Below are positions 1 through 8,119 of a DNA stretch of 14,677 bases, one piece after another. Position 1 is the stretch's first letter. Each line of letters starts with the position of its first letter. The DNA comes from an uncultured Spirochaetales bacterium (GTDB taxonomy: Bacteria; Spirochaetota; Spirochaetia; Sphaerochaetales; Sphaerochaetaceae). Where the stretch lies: assembly GCA_945947045.1 (NCBI GenBank), contig CAMEXG010000031.1, forward strand, positions 1 to 14,677, given 5' to 3'. Made by a program: the position numbers and the translations under genes. The notes beneath the pieces were generated by a model that saw nothing but the letters and a program-made list of their open reading frames with translations, ran no database searches and had not been told where the DNA came from.

Positions 1-494
1 GAATAAAGAACGGTACCTTCACCTATAATGTAGAAGGAGCTTATACAACCCCTGAATTATATAGACGGCAAAAAGCAGATTTCCTTTTATTCCAGCGGTA
101 TTCGACAAATATAAACTATAAACGTTTTCTTTTCTTCGATTACTTTGGCTTTCCTTATGGAGGGGACTCGGTAGTAATGGAGGGAGAAATAAAATATATA
201 AGCCATGACGGATGGAATACAGGAATAAAAGGAGAATACCTATTACACGGTGAAATGGGGTTCTATACATCCCATTCCAGTAGTAATGACAATACAAAGA
301 TTCCTGACATAAAGGATTCGACTCCATACAAAAGTGCAAACGTGCGATACACTCTCTCACTTTTCGGTGAATGGAGAATAGAAGATATACATTATTTTAA
401 GGAAATAGAAATAAGAGGGGCTCTTGATTGGACCAAAGGAAATGAAGATAAGGGAGATTTGCAGTTTACAGCAGGAATAACTATAAAAATTTAG
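1..494 (+). CDS. Probable outer-membrane beta-barrel protein, C-terminal fragment
   Basis: The reading frame is open from base 3 without a stop to TAG at 492-494, so the gene continues to the left of the window; the internal Met at 177 is not a plausible start because coding similarity in style continues upstream of it. The visible 163 residues alternate hydrophobic and polar/aromatic residues in short stretches, are rich in Tyr, Phe, Gly and Asn, and finish in an amphipathic strand (DLQFTAGITIKI). That is the pattern of the last strands of an outer-membrane beta-barrel. A segment near base 144 reads FGFPYGGDS, which faintly recalls Wzi-like capsule assembly proteins, but I cannot establish the family. 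No conserved catalytic motif is visible. It is followed directly by a rho-independent terminator and is therefore not part of the nucleoside operon that follows. It could also be another barrel type, such as a porin or a TonB-independent channel. Confidence 0.6.
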   Translation, partial: IKNGTFTYNVEGAYTTPELYRRQKADFLLFQRYSTNINYKRFLFFDYFGFPYGGDSVVMEGEIKYISHDGWNTGIKGEYLLHGEMGFYTSHSSSNDNTKIPDIKDSTPYKSANVRYTLSLFGEWRIEDIHYFKEIEIRGALDWTKGNEDKGDLQFTAGITIKI

Positions 495-495
495 G

Positions 496-530
496 AAATG
501 TAAAAATCAAGTATTATTTTTACGTTTTTT
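496..530 (+). terminator. Rho-independent terminator of the barrel gene
   Basis: A 12-bp AT-rich stem (496-507 with 516-527, including one T-G pair) encloses an 8-base loop; a run of T at 525-530 forms the distal arm and tail. It begins two bases after the stop codon. The stem has few GC pairs, so termination may be partial. Confidence 0.6.
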
Positions 531-641
531 AATTACTCATGTAGATATTACCAGATTTTTACTTATTCCTAAAAAATTTAGAGAATAATTATTTAAATCA
601 TAATAAAAATTAAATAGAGTAAAGTTTCTCATTTTTTTCAC

Positions 642-671
642 TTTATCTAAAAATAGAAAAGCCCATATAAT
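642..671 (+). promoter_or_regulatory. Promoter of the nucleoside-uptake operon
   Basis: A perfect TATAAT lies at 666-671, 32 bases before the start codon of the binding-protein gene. A weak -35 TTTATC sits at 642-647 with an 18-base spacer. The rest of 531-665 is AT-rich with no recognisable gene, riboswitch fold or strong operator palindrome. The -10 is convincing; the -35 is not. Confidence 0.55.
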
Positions 672-703
672 TTATTTATCCAAAATTATGAGGAGAACAA
701 AAC

Positions 704-1729
704 ATGAAAAAAGCTATCGCATTTTTGATGATTGTCGCTCTTGCTTTGACAGTCGCTTTTGCACAGGGTGCTCAGGAAGAGAAAAAGGGTGATATCAAGG
801 TCGCTTTGATCGTCGCCAACACAATTGACGACAAGGGTTGGTGTCAGGCAATGCACGACGGTATTGTAGAAGCAATGGCAGAGATGCCTGGAAAGATTGC
901 AGACTACAAGGCAGTTGAGAATACTCAGCCGGCAGATACAATGACAGCTATCAGAACATACGTCAATCTCGGCTACAACATCATCATTGTCCATGGCTCA
1001 CAGTACAGAGCTCAGGTCGAAGATGCAGCAAAGGAATTCCCTGATGTAATGTTTGCTTTCGGTACAACATCCGATGTCATCGCTCCAAACGTATTCTCCT
1101 ACATGCCTCAGTCTGAAGAGACAGGTTATCTCTCAGGTATCGTAGCCGGTCTCACAACAAAGAAGAATAAGGTTGCTCTCGTCGGACCAATCGACGGTGG
1201 AGACAGTGCCAGATACAACAGAGGCTTCGTACTTGGTGTACAGGCTGTAAATCCAAGTGCAAAGATCCAGGTTACACATATCGGATCCTTCGGCGACACA
1301 GTCAAGTCCGGTGAAGCGGCTATGGCATTCATCCAGGGTGGAGCAGACGTTCTTACAGGATCATCCCAGCAGGCTCTCGGTGCTCTCAGAGCTGTCGCAG
1401 ACTTCCCTAATGAAGAAATCTGGTGGGTTGGCCAGGATATCGCACAGATTGACATCGAAGAAGGATATAAGTGTATCGCAGCTTCCGCTTACAACTACAA
1501 AGCTGTAGTAGTAGGTCTCGTCGAGAAATTTGAAGAAGGCGTCCTCGGTGGCGAATGCCTCCCGATGAACTTCAACAACGGTGGATTTGTCTGGGCTTGG
1601 AACGAAGCTAAGTGCAGTGACAAGATCACTCCGGAAATCAAGAAGGCTGTTGAAGACAAGATCGCTGAATTCACGGCTACTCCTGACACATTGTCCAATT
1701 GGAGTGCTGTCGATTACTCAACTCTCTAA
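704..1729 (+). CDS. BMP-family (PnrA/TmpC-like) substrate-binding protein, purine-nucleoside type
   Basis: This 341-residue protein is the extracytoplasmic receptor of the ABC importer encoded immediately downstream. An AGGAG site at 690-694 fits the ATG at 704. Residues 1-20 form a signal peptide: KK, a hydrophobic core, then AFA before QGAQEE. The mature part follows the BMP fold, with VALIVANTIDDKGW (33-46), a central HGSQYRAQVEDAA segment, GTTSDV and a late GQDIAQ. In the BMP family these loops line the nucleoside pocket. The BMP/TmpC class binds purine nucleosides in spirochaetes, which I take as family knowledge; the actual ligand here is inferred. No Cys follows the signal peptide, so it looks like a free periplasmic protein and not a lipoprotein. 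Codon choice (many GTC, CTC, ATC) suggests higher expression than its neighbours. Confidence 0.88.
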   Translation: MKKAIAFLMIVALALTVAFAQGAQEEKKGDIKVALIVANTIDDKGWCQAMHDGIVEAMAEMPGKIADYKAVENTQPADTMTAIRTYVNLGYNIIIVHGSQYRAQVEDAAKEFPDVMFAFGTTSDVIAPNVFSYMPQSEETGYLSGIVAGLTTKKNKVALVGPIDGGDSARYNRGFVLGVQAVNPSAKIQVTHIGSFGDTVKSGEAAMAFIQGGADVLTGSSQQALGALRAVADFPNEEIWWVGQDIAQIDIEEGYKCIAASAYNYKAVVVGLVEKFEEGVLGGECLPMNFNNGGFVWAWNEAKCSDKITPEIKKAVEDKIAEFTATPDTLSNWSAVDYSTL

Positions 1730-1750
1730 TATCCAAATTCAATCATTATT

Positions 1751-1779
1751 ATGCCGGCCCCCAAAAGGCCGGTGTTTTT
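1751..1779 (+). terminator. Intercistronic hairpin, probable partial terminator
   Basis: Six GC pairs (1754-1759 with 1767-1772), extended by wobble pairs to 1752/1774, enclose a 7-base loop and are followed by TTTTT (1775-1779). It lies between the binding-protein and ATPase genes. Such a position usually lets most transcripts stop after the abundant binding protein while some read through to the membrane components. An ATG at 1751 opens in the ATPase frame but lies inside this stem and has no ribosome site. Confidence 0.7.
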
Positions 1780-1795
1780 GAAAAAAGGAAAGAAA

Positions 1796-3319
1796 ATGCC
1801 TAATAATACGGTAATTGAAGAACTCAGACTAGAACACATAACAAAACGTTTTCCTGGTGTTCTTGCCTGTGATGATATTTCACTTTCAGTAGGAAAGCAC
1901 GAGGTCCTGGCTTTGGTAGGCGAAAACGGAGCAGGAAAGACCACTCTCATGAACATTGTAATGGGACTCTATCAAGCTGACGAAGGATCAATGTTCATTA
2001 ATGGCGAGAAAGTATCATTCAAGTCTCCAAATGATGCTTTTGCATATGGAATTGGAATGGTACATCAACAGTATATGTTGGTTCCGAATATGACGGTGTT
2101 GGAGAACATTGCCCTGGGAATGAAAGACTCCTGGCACTTTACAGTGGATCTCTCCAGCGTAAGAAAGAGAATCGAAGAGATATCAGACCACTATGGTTTG
2201 AAAGTAGATCCCGATGCCTTTGTATGGCAATTGTCGGTTGGAGAACAACAGAGAGTAGAGCTTGTAAAGACACTGTGTCTTGGAGCCAAGTTCCTTATTC
2301 TCGACGAGCCTACATCCGCCCTTACCCCTCAGGAGACAGATGAACTCATAGTACTCTTGAAAAATATGAGCAGGGAGCTCTCAATCATATTCATCAGCCA
2401 CAAACTTAACGAAGTAAAGGCTCTTTCCGACAAAGTCTCTATCCTGAGACATGGAAGAGTCGTCTTCAACGGTAGGACTGCAGACTATTCTCCTTCTGAA
2501 ATCGCTGCGCTTATGACAGGGCACGAAGTTGAGATTGCTTCAAATAACAGTGAGAAGACCAAGGGGAAAGACGTTCTTGTCATCGAAAACCTTGTAGTCA
2601 AGTCAGATAGAGGCTTCAACGCCTTGGACGGCTTTAACCTTACAGTGAAAGAAGGTGAAATCGTCGGTCTTGCCGGAGTCAGCGGTAACGGACAGAGGGA
2701 ATTGGCGGAAGCCATCAACGGCATAAGAAAAACAGAAAGCGGGAAGATCATCTTCTATGGAGAAGAGATACAGAACCTTACACCAAACGGTGTAATAAAG
2801 AAGGGAATGGGGTATATCCCTGAAGAGAGAAACACAGAAGGGATTGTTCCTTCCATGTCCATTAAAGAAAACATTATTCTCAAAGACAGTGACGGCCGTT
2901 TCTCTTCCCATCACATTCTGAAGAATAAAGAAATCGAAAAATATGCTTCTACACTCCGTGAAAGCTATGATATCAGGTCACCTCACATTTTTGTCGCTGC
3001 AGGATCTCTTTCAGGAGGCAACATACAGAAAGTAATTCTTGCCAGGGAAATCGACAGAAATCCAAAGTTCCTTGTATGTGTCTATCCTATCAGGGGATTG
3101 GATATGGGGGCTGCAGAGTTTATCCATAGACTTTTGTTGGATCTGAGGAACAAAGGGGTGGGCATCCTTCTCATAAGTGAGGAACTTGAAGAGATAATGA
3201 ATCTATCAGACCGTATTGCCGTAATATTTAAAGGCAAAAACCAGAAAATGATGGATGCAAAGGAAGCCACCACTGATAAGCTTGGAATCTTGATGGCAGG
3301 AGTAAACGATGAAGATTAA
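1796..3319 (+). CDS. Nucleoside ABC transporter ATP-binding protein, two ABC domains
   Basis: The start is ATG 1796 (MPNNTVIEEL), with AAGGA at 1785-1789; an in-frame ATG at 1751 sits in the upstream hairpin. The 507 residues hold two fused ATPase domains, as in RbsA/NupA-type carbohydrate and nucleoside importers. Domain 1 has Walker A GENGAGKTT (42-50), a Q-loop around Q91, signature LSVGEQQ (146-152), Walker B FLILDEPT (166-173) and His202 of the switch. Domain 2 has the family's degenerate P-loop GVSGNGQRE (294-302), without the Lys-Thr, and a canonical LSGGN signature (405-409). Its Walker B region reads VYPIRGLD (429-436), where relatives usually have AQPTRGLD. Domain 2 is thus probably catalytically weak, as is usual for the family. 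It overlaps the first permease gene by 11 bases, so translation is likely coupled. Confidence 0.92.
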   Translation: MPNNTVIEELRLEHITKRFPGVLACDDISLSVGKHEVLALVGENGAGKTTLMNIVMGLYQADEGSMFINGEKVSFKSPNDAFAYGIGMVHQQYMLVPNMTVLENIALGMKDSWHFTVDLSSVRKRIEEISDHYGLKVDPDAFVWQLSVGEQQRVELVKTLCLGAKFLILDEPTSALTPQETDELIVLLKNMSRELSIIFISHKLNEVKALSDKVSILRHGRVVFNGRTADYSPSEIAALMTGHEVEIASNNSEKTKGKDVLVIENLVVKSDRGFNALDGFNLTVKEGEIVGLAGVSGNGQRELAEAINGIRKTESGKIIFYGEEIQNLTPNGVIKKGMGYIPEERNTEGIVPSMSIKENIILKDSDGRFSSHHILKNKEIEKYASTLRESYDIRSPHIFVAAGSLSGGNIQKVILAREIDRNPKFLVCVYPIRGLDMGAAEFIHRLLLDLRNKGVGILLISEELEEIMNLSDRIAVIFKGKNQKMMDAKEATTDKLGILMAGVNDED

Positions 3320-4385
3320 CCACAAAATTATATTTAAAGTCAGCGTAATACTTGCTGCAGTACTAGTTGCTCTACTTGTCGGAGCCATAATGATCCTTGC
3401 AACCGGAGAGAGTGTATTTAAGACCTACTCTATTATTATTACAATGCCTTTCTCCAATTTCAGGACTTTTTCCGAAGTACTTGTAAGAATGATTCCTCTT
3501 ACAATCATCGCTCTCGGTATCTGTGTATCTTCACGCTGCGGCATCAACAACATTGGAGCCGAGGGACAGATGGCGATGGGAATAATCGCAACTACAGCCG
3601 TGGCTTTCGTCGTGGCTCCACTTCCAAGATTTATTGCAATCCCTATTGCAGTCCTGGTGGGAGCCATAGCAGGCGGAATCTGGGGTTTTATTCCAGGAAT
3701 ACTCAAGGCAAAGCTGGATGTAAGCGAATTGTTGTCTACAGTAATGCTTAACTATGCAGCTGCACAGTTCTATGCATTCATGATCCGTGTACCTCTCATC
3801 GACCCTAACGAAAAGACTGGCACCCCTATGAGTGCACGTCTTCCTGAGTCTACGGTCCTTCATAAACTCTTTAAGGGAGCTGCGGTACATCAGGGAATCT
3901 TCTTGGCTTTAGTTCTCGCATTAATTGTTTATATTCTCCTATGGAAAACAAGCTGGGGATATAAGATGAGAGCATCAGGAGCCCGCCAGAGAGCTGCAAA
4001 GTACGGTGGAATCAACGTTTCAAAGTATCTTATAATCGCAATGATCATCAGCGGAGCTTGTGCAGGCATGGCGGGAAGCGTGGAGCTGATGGGTAACCAA
4101 GGAAGAGCCATGGAAGGTATCACAGGAGGATATGGATTCTCCGGTATCGTAGTAGCGCTATTCGGCGGTCTGCACCCGGCAGGAATAATTCCAGCTGCAT
4201 TCTTCTTCGGAATCCTGTTATATGCACAGGTCAACCTACAGATTCTTACATCTGTTCCACCAAATCTGGTAGAAGCATTGCAGGGTCTCATTATTCTCAT
4301 CATCGTTGCAGTTCAGATGATTCTTTCCAACCAATATTTGGAAGAGAAGTTCAGAAAGAAGTTCTTCTCAAAGAAGGAGGCGTAA
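3309..4385 (+). CDS. Nucleoside ABC transporter permease, first subunit (BPD_transp_2 family)
   Basis: This 358-residue inner-membrane protein begins within the ATPase gene, with AGGAG at 3298-3302 as ribosome site. It has an N-terminal membrane segment (about 8-32) and then a series of hydrophobic helices typical of the BPD_transp_2 (RbsC/NupB/YufP) family. The family hallmark, here GINNIGAEGQMAMG (78-91), is present. Loops carrying KTSWGYKMRASGARQRAAKYGGI match the cytoplasmic segment that contacts the ATPase. It is the longer of the two permeases, matching the NupB/YufP partner of nucleoside systems; the two together should form a heterodimeric channel. The C-terminus is basic (EEKFRKKFFSKKEA). 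Nothing is broken. Confidence 0.9.
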   Translation: MKINHKIIFKVSVILAAVLVALLVGAIMILATGESVFKTYSIIITMPFSNFRTFSEVLVRMIPLTIIALGICVSSRCGINNIGAEGQMAMGIIATTAVAFVVAPLPRFIAIPIAVLVGAIAGGIWGFIPGILKAKLDVSELLSTVMLNYAAAQFYAFMIRVPLIDPNEKTGTPMSARLPESTVLHKLFKGAAVHQGIFLALVLALIVYILLWKTSWGYKMRASGARQRAAKYGGINVSKYLIIAMIISGACAGMAGSVELMGNQGRAMEGITGGYGFSGIVVALFGGLHPAGIIPAAFFFGILLYAQVNLQILTSVPPNLVEALQGLIILIIVAVQMILSNQYLEEKFRKKFFSKKEA

Positions 4386-4388
4386 ACA

Positions 4389-5336
4389 ATGGATCTGATT
4401 TTAAATACTCTTACTCTTACAATTAGGTTCTCAGTCGCCTTGATGATTGCATCTATGGGTGAGATGTTTAACCAAAAGGCTGGTATATTCAACTTGGGAT
4501 GCGAAGGAATAATGACAATGGGTGCATTCCTTGGTCTCTTGATCCCATTCTCTTATGGAGGAGCAGGAAGCGTTCCTTTTGGCATAAACCTTCTAGGACT
4601 TTTGTCAGGAGCGGCGGCAGGAGCTCTCATGGGTCTTTTATTCGGAATTATTGTAATTACATTCCGTGCACCTCAGGGAATTGCAGGTATAGGATTACAA
4701 ATGTTCGGAGTGGGACTAGCCGGAACTCTCTTCCGTTCTTATATCGGAGGAAGCCAGTCTATTACAGGTATTACAGCGTACCCTATTCCAGTCTTATCGA
4801 AGATACCTGTGGTCGGACAGATTCTCTTTACTCATAACCCGATCATCTATATCTGTTATGCCCTTGTTCCTCTCGCATGGTTTATCATATACAAAACTCC
4901 ATGGGGAATGAAAGTAAGGGCTGTAGGAACCCATCCTAGAGCAGCAGACAGTCTTGGCATCAACGTATCTCGTGTCAGATACCAGTCTCTGGCCCTTGGG
5001 GGAGCAATGGCAGGATTTGCCGGTGCATTTTTGACCCTATGCCAGGCGAAGATGTTTACAGCAGAAATCATCAATGGACGAGGCTTTATCGCAGTAGCAC
5101 TTGTATACTTCGGACAGTGGCACCCGGTAAAGATATTCCTCGGAGCCCTTCTCTTTACCTTCGCACAAGTGTTGCAGACACAGATTCAGATATTCGTCCC
5201 ATCTTTCCAGTACTACGAGTTTTTGACAATGCTTCCATACATACTTGTAATAGTAGTATTGGCATTCAATAAGGAATCAAATAAGCTGGGTCCTGCTGCA
5301 CTGGGTAAACCATTTAACAGGGAGATGAGAATATGA
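4389..5336 (+). CDS. Nucleoside ABC transporter permease, second subunit (BPD_transp_2 family)
   Basis: This 315-residue membrane protein starts three bases after the preceding permease stop and has a near-perfect ribosome site (AAGGAGG, 4375-4381). The family motif FNLGCEGIMTMGA lies at 34-46, and the ATPase-contact loop KTPWGMKVRAVGTHPRAADSLGI is near 170-192. It is about 40 residues shorter than its partner and lacks the long N-terminal extension, as in NupC/YufQ-type subunits. Its last codon overlaps the start of the deaminase gene in an ATGA junction, so all five genes are tightly coupled. Substrate cannot be read from the sequence; purine nucleoside import is inferred from the BMP-type receptor and the deaminase. 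Confidence 0.9.
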   Translation: MDLILNTLTLTIRFSVALMIASMGEMFNQKAGIFNLGCEGIMTMGAFLGLLIPFSYGGAGSVPFGINLLGLLSGAAAGALMGLLFGIIVITFRAPQGIAGIGLQMFGVGLAGTLFRSYIGGSQSITGITAYPIPVLSKIPVVGQILFTHNPIIYICYALVPLAWFIIYKTPWGMKVRAVGTHPRAADSLGINVSRVRYQSLALGGAMAGFAGAFLTLCQAKMFTAEIINGRGFIAVALVYFGQWHPVKIFLGALLFTFAQVLQTQIQIFVPSFQYYEFLTMLPYILVIVVLAFNKESNKLGPAALGKPFNREMRI

Positions 5337-5812
5337 TGGAAAGTCACGAATACTACTTAAAGAGAGCAATAGAAGTATCTAGAAGAAGCAGAGAAAATGG
5401 TAATACGCCATTTGGAGCTATTCTTGTAGATGGAGAAGGAAACATTCTCTTAGAGCAGGAAAATATTGAGATCACTACAAAGAAGTGTACAGGACACGCT
5501 GAGACGACACTTGCAGAGAGGGCATCTGTCCTCTACCCCAAGTCATTTCTTTGGAACTGCACTCTCTATACTTCTGCAGAGCCTTGCGCCATGTGTGCAG
5601 GTGCAATCTATTGGGCTAATATTGGAAGAGTCGTATATGCTATGACAGAAAAAAGACTTTTGGAGCTTACAGGCTCCAATGAGCAGAATCCTACATTCAG
5701 TCTCGATTGCAGGACAGTATTCAGCCATGGGCAGAAAGATATCAAGGTAGTCGGACCATTTCCCAGTCTTGAAGAAGAAGCTGCAGCCGTCCACCAAGGA
5801 TATTGGAACTAA
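5333..5812 (+). CDS. Zinc-dependent nucleoside/base deaminase, CDA fold (guanine-deaminase-like)
   Basis: A 159-residue cytidine-deaminase-fold enzyme that overlaps the last permease by 4 bases (ATGA). Zinc and catalytic motifs are complete: HAE at 55-57 (His ligand, Glu proton shuttle) and PCAMC at 84-88 (two Cys ligands), followed by AGAIYWANIGRVVYA. In this family the PCxxC-GAIYWA type resembles bacterial guanine deaminase (GuaD, about 156 residues) more than the tRNA adenosine deaminase TadA. Specificity (guanine, cytosine, or a nucleoside) is not proven. As last gene of the uptake operon it probably deaminates the imported compound or the base released from it. Met2 at 5336 is an alternative start. 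Confidence 0.85.
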   Translation: MMESHEYYLKRAIEVSRRSRENGNTPFGAILVDGEGNILLEQENIEITTKKCTGHAETTLAERASVLYPKSFLWNCTLYTSAEPCAMCAGAIYWANIGRVVYAMTEKRLLELTGSNEQNPTFSLDCRTVFSHGQKDIKVVGPFPSLEEEAAAVHQGYWN

Positions 5813-5818
5813 TTATCG

Positions 5819-5845
5819 GCCCCGGAAAACCCGGGGCTCTAATTT
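5819..5845 (+). terminator. Terminator ending the nucleoside operon
   Basis: Seven GC-rich pairs (5819-5825 with 5831-5837) enclose a 5-base loop and are followed by TCTAATTT. It sits between two convergent genes, 7 bases after the deaminase stop and 15 bases before the end of the minus-strand oxidoreductase gene, so it may serve both strands. The T tract is poor on both sides. Confidence 0.65.
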
Positions 5846-5859
5846 AACATATAGTGGCT

Positions 5860-7191
5860 TTATGCTTCTCCTCCACCGATCACCTGCTCACCGAAAGCAT
5901 CGACAATAGGTTCATCAAATACTGGAATGTCTTTATATGGGTCCACTTCATTCTTATCAGGAAGAGACTTCATATACTCGTCCATACTCACTGCGACACG
6001 TTTAGCCATGGCGACAGCTTCTACAACTGTTCTGGCTCCGTTTACTGCATCTCCTCCTGCATATACGCCAGCTCTTGAGGTCTTACCAGTGGAGTCCACA
6101 GAAAGAAGACCTGAATTAGTAATGTCCAGTCCCTCGGTAGTCTTGATGAGAGTGCTCTCGGCAGACTGACCGATGGCTACGATTACTCCAGTATGAGGAT
6201 AGAACATTTCACTGTTTTCAACCTTCTCTACGCTTCCATCTTCTTTTGTGACGGAATTCAGGCAGATCATACCATTGTCTCTTATTTCAAGAGGAATCTT
6301 ATTGAATCTGAAGTCTACTCCCTCGATTTTTGCGTATGAATACTCATAGCTTGAAGCCTGAACATGATTCTCATCAGAGCGGGAGTAACAGACCACGTGT
6401 CTGGCTCCATTTCTGATAGCAGTTCTGGCGCAGTCCATTGCAGAGTTTCCCACACCTATCACGGCAATGCTGTCTCCAAGATTAAAAGCCTTGCTGTTAC
6501 CCAGATAATCGATGGCGAATACTACGTTACCTAGACTTTCCCCTTTTATATGCATTGCAGAAGGCTTACGAAGTCCCGCACCTATAAATACACTGTCATA
6601 TCCGTCTCTAAACAAATCGTCGATGGTAATAGTACGACCTATTGTGGTATGAGTTCTCACCTTAATATCCTTAAGTTCAAGATGCCTATACTGGAAGTCG
6701 TCCAAAATTCTGTCAGGGAGACGGAAAGAAGGGATACCGTATCTCATAACTCCACCGATTTTGTCTCTTGCTTCGAATATCGTTATGTCATATCCCCAAC
6801 GGGCAAGAAGAACTGCGATAGTAAGGCCTGCAGGTCCTGAGCCTACTATGGCGACTCTCTTTCCATTCTTTGGAGCAGGTCCCTTTACCATTTTGTTTGC
6901 ATATGTAGTGGAAATATAATCTTCAATGACAGAGAAATGAACAGGATCATGGGTCTTCATTTTATTTCTGATGCAATGTCCCTCACACTGTCTTTCGTGG
7001 TTACATACTATTGAACAGACTGTAGTAAGCGGGTTGTTTTCAAATAGCATCTTACCTGCATCATCAAGCTTTCCGCTTTTAAGTAATCTGATAGCTTCAG
7101 GAATATTTGTCTTAATAGGACAACCTTCCTGACAAAGAGGTTTCTTACATCCAAGGCATTTATTTGCTTCGTCCAAAACGTGAAGTGCCAT
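5860..7191 (-). CDS. GltD-like NADPH-dependent Fe-S flavoprotein oxidoreductase
   Basis: The 443-residue product belongs to the glutamate-synthase-small-subunit / PreT family of electron-transfer flavoproteins. Two N-terminal cysteine groups, C12-C15-C20-C24 and C59-C63-C69-C73, should bind two [4Fe-4S] clusters. An FAD Rossmann motif VAIVGSGPAG is at 113-122, an NADPH motif VIGVGNSAMD at 244-253 and the closing FAD motif GVYAGGDAVNG at 375-385. Family members pass electrons from NADPH to a partner such as glutamate synthase large subunit or dihydropyrimidine dehydrogenase; no partner gene is in this window, so the acceptor is unknown. The ATG at 7191 has AAAGGAGA upstream. It lies 77 bases downstream of ung on the same strand, without a clear terminator between, and converges on the nucleoside operon. 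It runs about 20 residues past the usual end. Confidence 0.88.
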   Translation of the reverse strand: MALHVLDEANKCLGCKKPLCQEGCPIKTNIPEAIRLLKSGKLDDAGKMLFENNPLTTVCSIVCNHERQCEGHCIRNKMKTHDPVHFSVIEDYISTTYANKMVKGPAPKNGKRVAIVGSGPAGLTIAVLLARWGYDITIFEARDKIGGVMRYGIPSFRLPDRILDDFQYRHLELKDIKVRTHTTIGRTITIDDLFRDGYDSVFIGAGLRKPSAMHIKGESLGNVVFAIDYLGNSKAFNLGDSIAVIGVGNSAMDCARTAIRNGARHVVCYSRSDENHVQASSYEYSYAKIEGVDFRFNKIPLEIRDNGMICLNSVTKEDGSVEKVENSEMFYPHTGVIVAIGQSAESTLIKTTEGLDITNSGLLSVDSTGKTSRAGVYAGGDAVNGARTVVEAVAMAKRVAVSMDEYMKSLPDKNEVDPYKDIPVFDEPIVDAFGEQVIGGGEA

Positions 7192-7268
7192 TCTTTCTCT
7201 CCTTTTTTGCCATTATAAGTGTTATTCAGAGAAAATTAACGAGTGGTATTTGTAGAGAAAAGAAAATG

Positions 7269-7928
7269 TCACCAGATTATCGCTTCCATGCCATGGGATA
7301 CAAGGAAGTCGTTGGTCTTTTTAAAATGCCCGTTTCCAAAGAATCCTCTATATGCACTTAGCGGACTTGGATGTGCAGACTCCAATATCAAGTGGGATGG
7401 ATTGGTTATCATGGCTTTCTTACTTCTGGCATAACTTCCCCAAAGAAGAAACACCTTTGGCTTCGGGTCTCTATTTAGGGCCATTATTGCATTGTCTGTG
7501 AATATCTCCCACCCCTTTCCTTGGTGTGAAGCAGCTTGATGGGCCCTGACTGTAAGAGTGCTGTTAAGTAACAAAACTCCCTGTTTCGCCCACCTAGTGA
7601 GATCAGAAGACCAAGCACCGTGCAGTAAACCTTCCGCTCTCAGCTCTTCTTTGATGTTTCTTAGTGAAGGGGGCTCCACAGTCCCTTCCCGCACACTGAA
7701 GCTAAGCCCCATAGCCTGCCCTTCTTCATGATATGGGTCCTGTCCAACCAGTACTACTTTTGTTTCAGAGAGAGGCGTAAGACGAAAGGCTTGAAATATT
7801 TCATCCATAGGAGGAAATACGGTTTGAGTCGCATACTCATTTTTTAAAAATGATCGAAGAGAAAGATAGTAAGGTTTCTCCTGCTCTATATCAAATAACT
7901 TCTGCCAATCGTTTCCTACATTGATCAC
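7269..7928 (-). CDS. ung: Uracil-DNA glycosylase (family 1)
   Basis: The enzyme removes uracil from DNA to start base-excision repair. The 219-residue length is normal for Ung. The water-activating loop GQDPYH is at 62-67 (catalytic Asp64), the uracil-contacting Asn is in LLLNSTLT (Asn122), and the minor-groove loop HPSPLSAYRG is at 186-195 (His186). The start is GTG at 7926-7928: AGGAGA at 7935-7940 is correctly spaced, and no better ATG lies nearby. A strong hairpin (7948-7972) stands just upstream of the ribosome site. The gene is divergent from the membrane-protein gene at 8135 and may be cotranscribed with the oxidoreductase downstream. Confidence 0.95.
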   Translation of the reverse strand: MINVGNDWQKLFDIEQEKPYYLSLRSFLKNEYATQTVFPPMDEIFQAFRLTPLSETKVVLVGQDPYHEEGQAMGLSFSVREGTVEPPSLRNIKEELRAEGLLHGAWSSDLTRWAKQGVLLLNSTLTVRAHQAASHQGKGWEIFTDNAIMALNRDPKPKVFLLWGSYARSKKAMITNPSHLILESAHPSPLSAYRGFFGNGHFKKTNDFLVSHGMEAIIW

Positions 7929-7947
7929 GTTGTCTCTCCTAAAGAAA

Positions 7948-7972
7948 GTCCCCTGGCAAAACCTTAGGGGAC
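7948..7972 (-). promoter_or_regulatory. Hairpin in the ung leader (attenuator or 5' stabiliser)
   Basis: GTCCCCT (7948-7954) pairs perfectly with AGGGGAC (7966-7972), with two more GC pairs inside. Read on the minus strand the hairpin is followed by TTTCTTT and then the ung ribosome site. A TATATT (complement of 7980-7985) would place the transcript start at about 7973, right at the foot of the stem. The hairpin is plain; its role is inference. Confidence 0.5.
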
Positions 7973-8119
7973 AATAAGAAATATAGACTTATGCGCGTTT
8001 ATGAATTGAGATTACAATGAGAGATGGGGGAAGTAAAGAAAAAATTTTGCCTTTACCAATCTTTTACTTATATGGTTTTTGTAGCAGAATTACTTATGTA
8101 GAAAGAAACTGCATAAAAG

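Noticed and set aside
495..703. Purine riboswitch upstream of the uptake operon
   Set aside because: Expected from the pathway, but no three-way junction with conserved loops is visible in this AT-rich leader.
1126..1698. Long open frames opposite or within the receptor gene and similar frames elsewhere
   Set aside because: They are out-of-frame shadows of well-supported genes, with no ribosome sites or family motifs.
1751..1795. Upstream in-frame ATG for the ABC ATPase
   Set aside because: It lies within the intercistronic hairpin, has no ribosome site and would add a Lys/Pro-rich tail foreign to the family; ATG 1796 has a good AAGGA.
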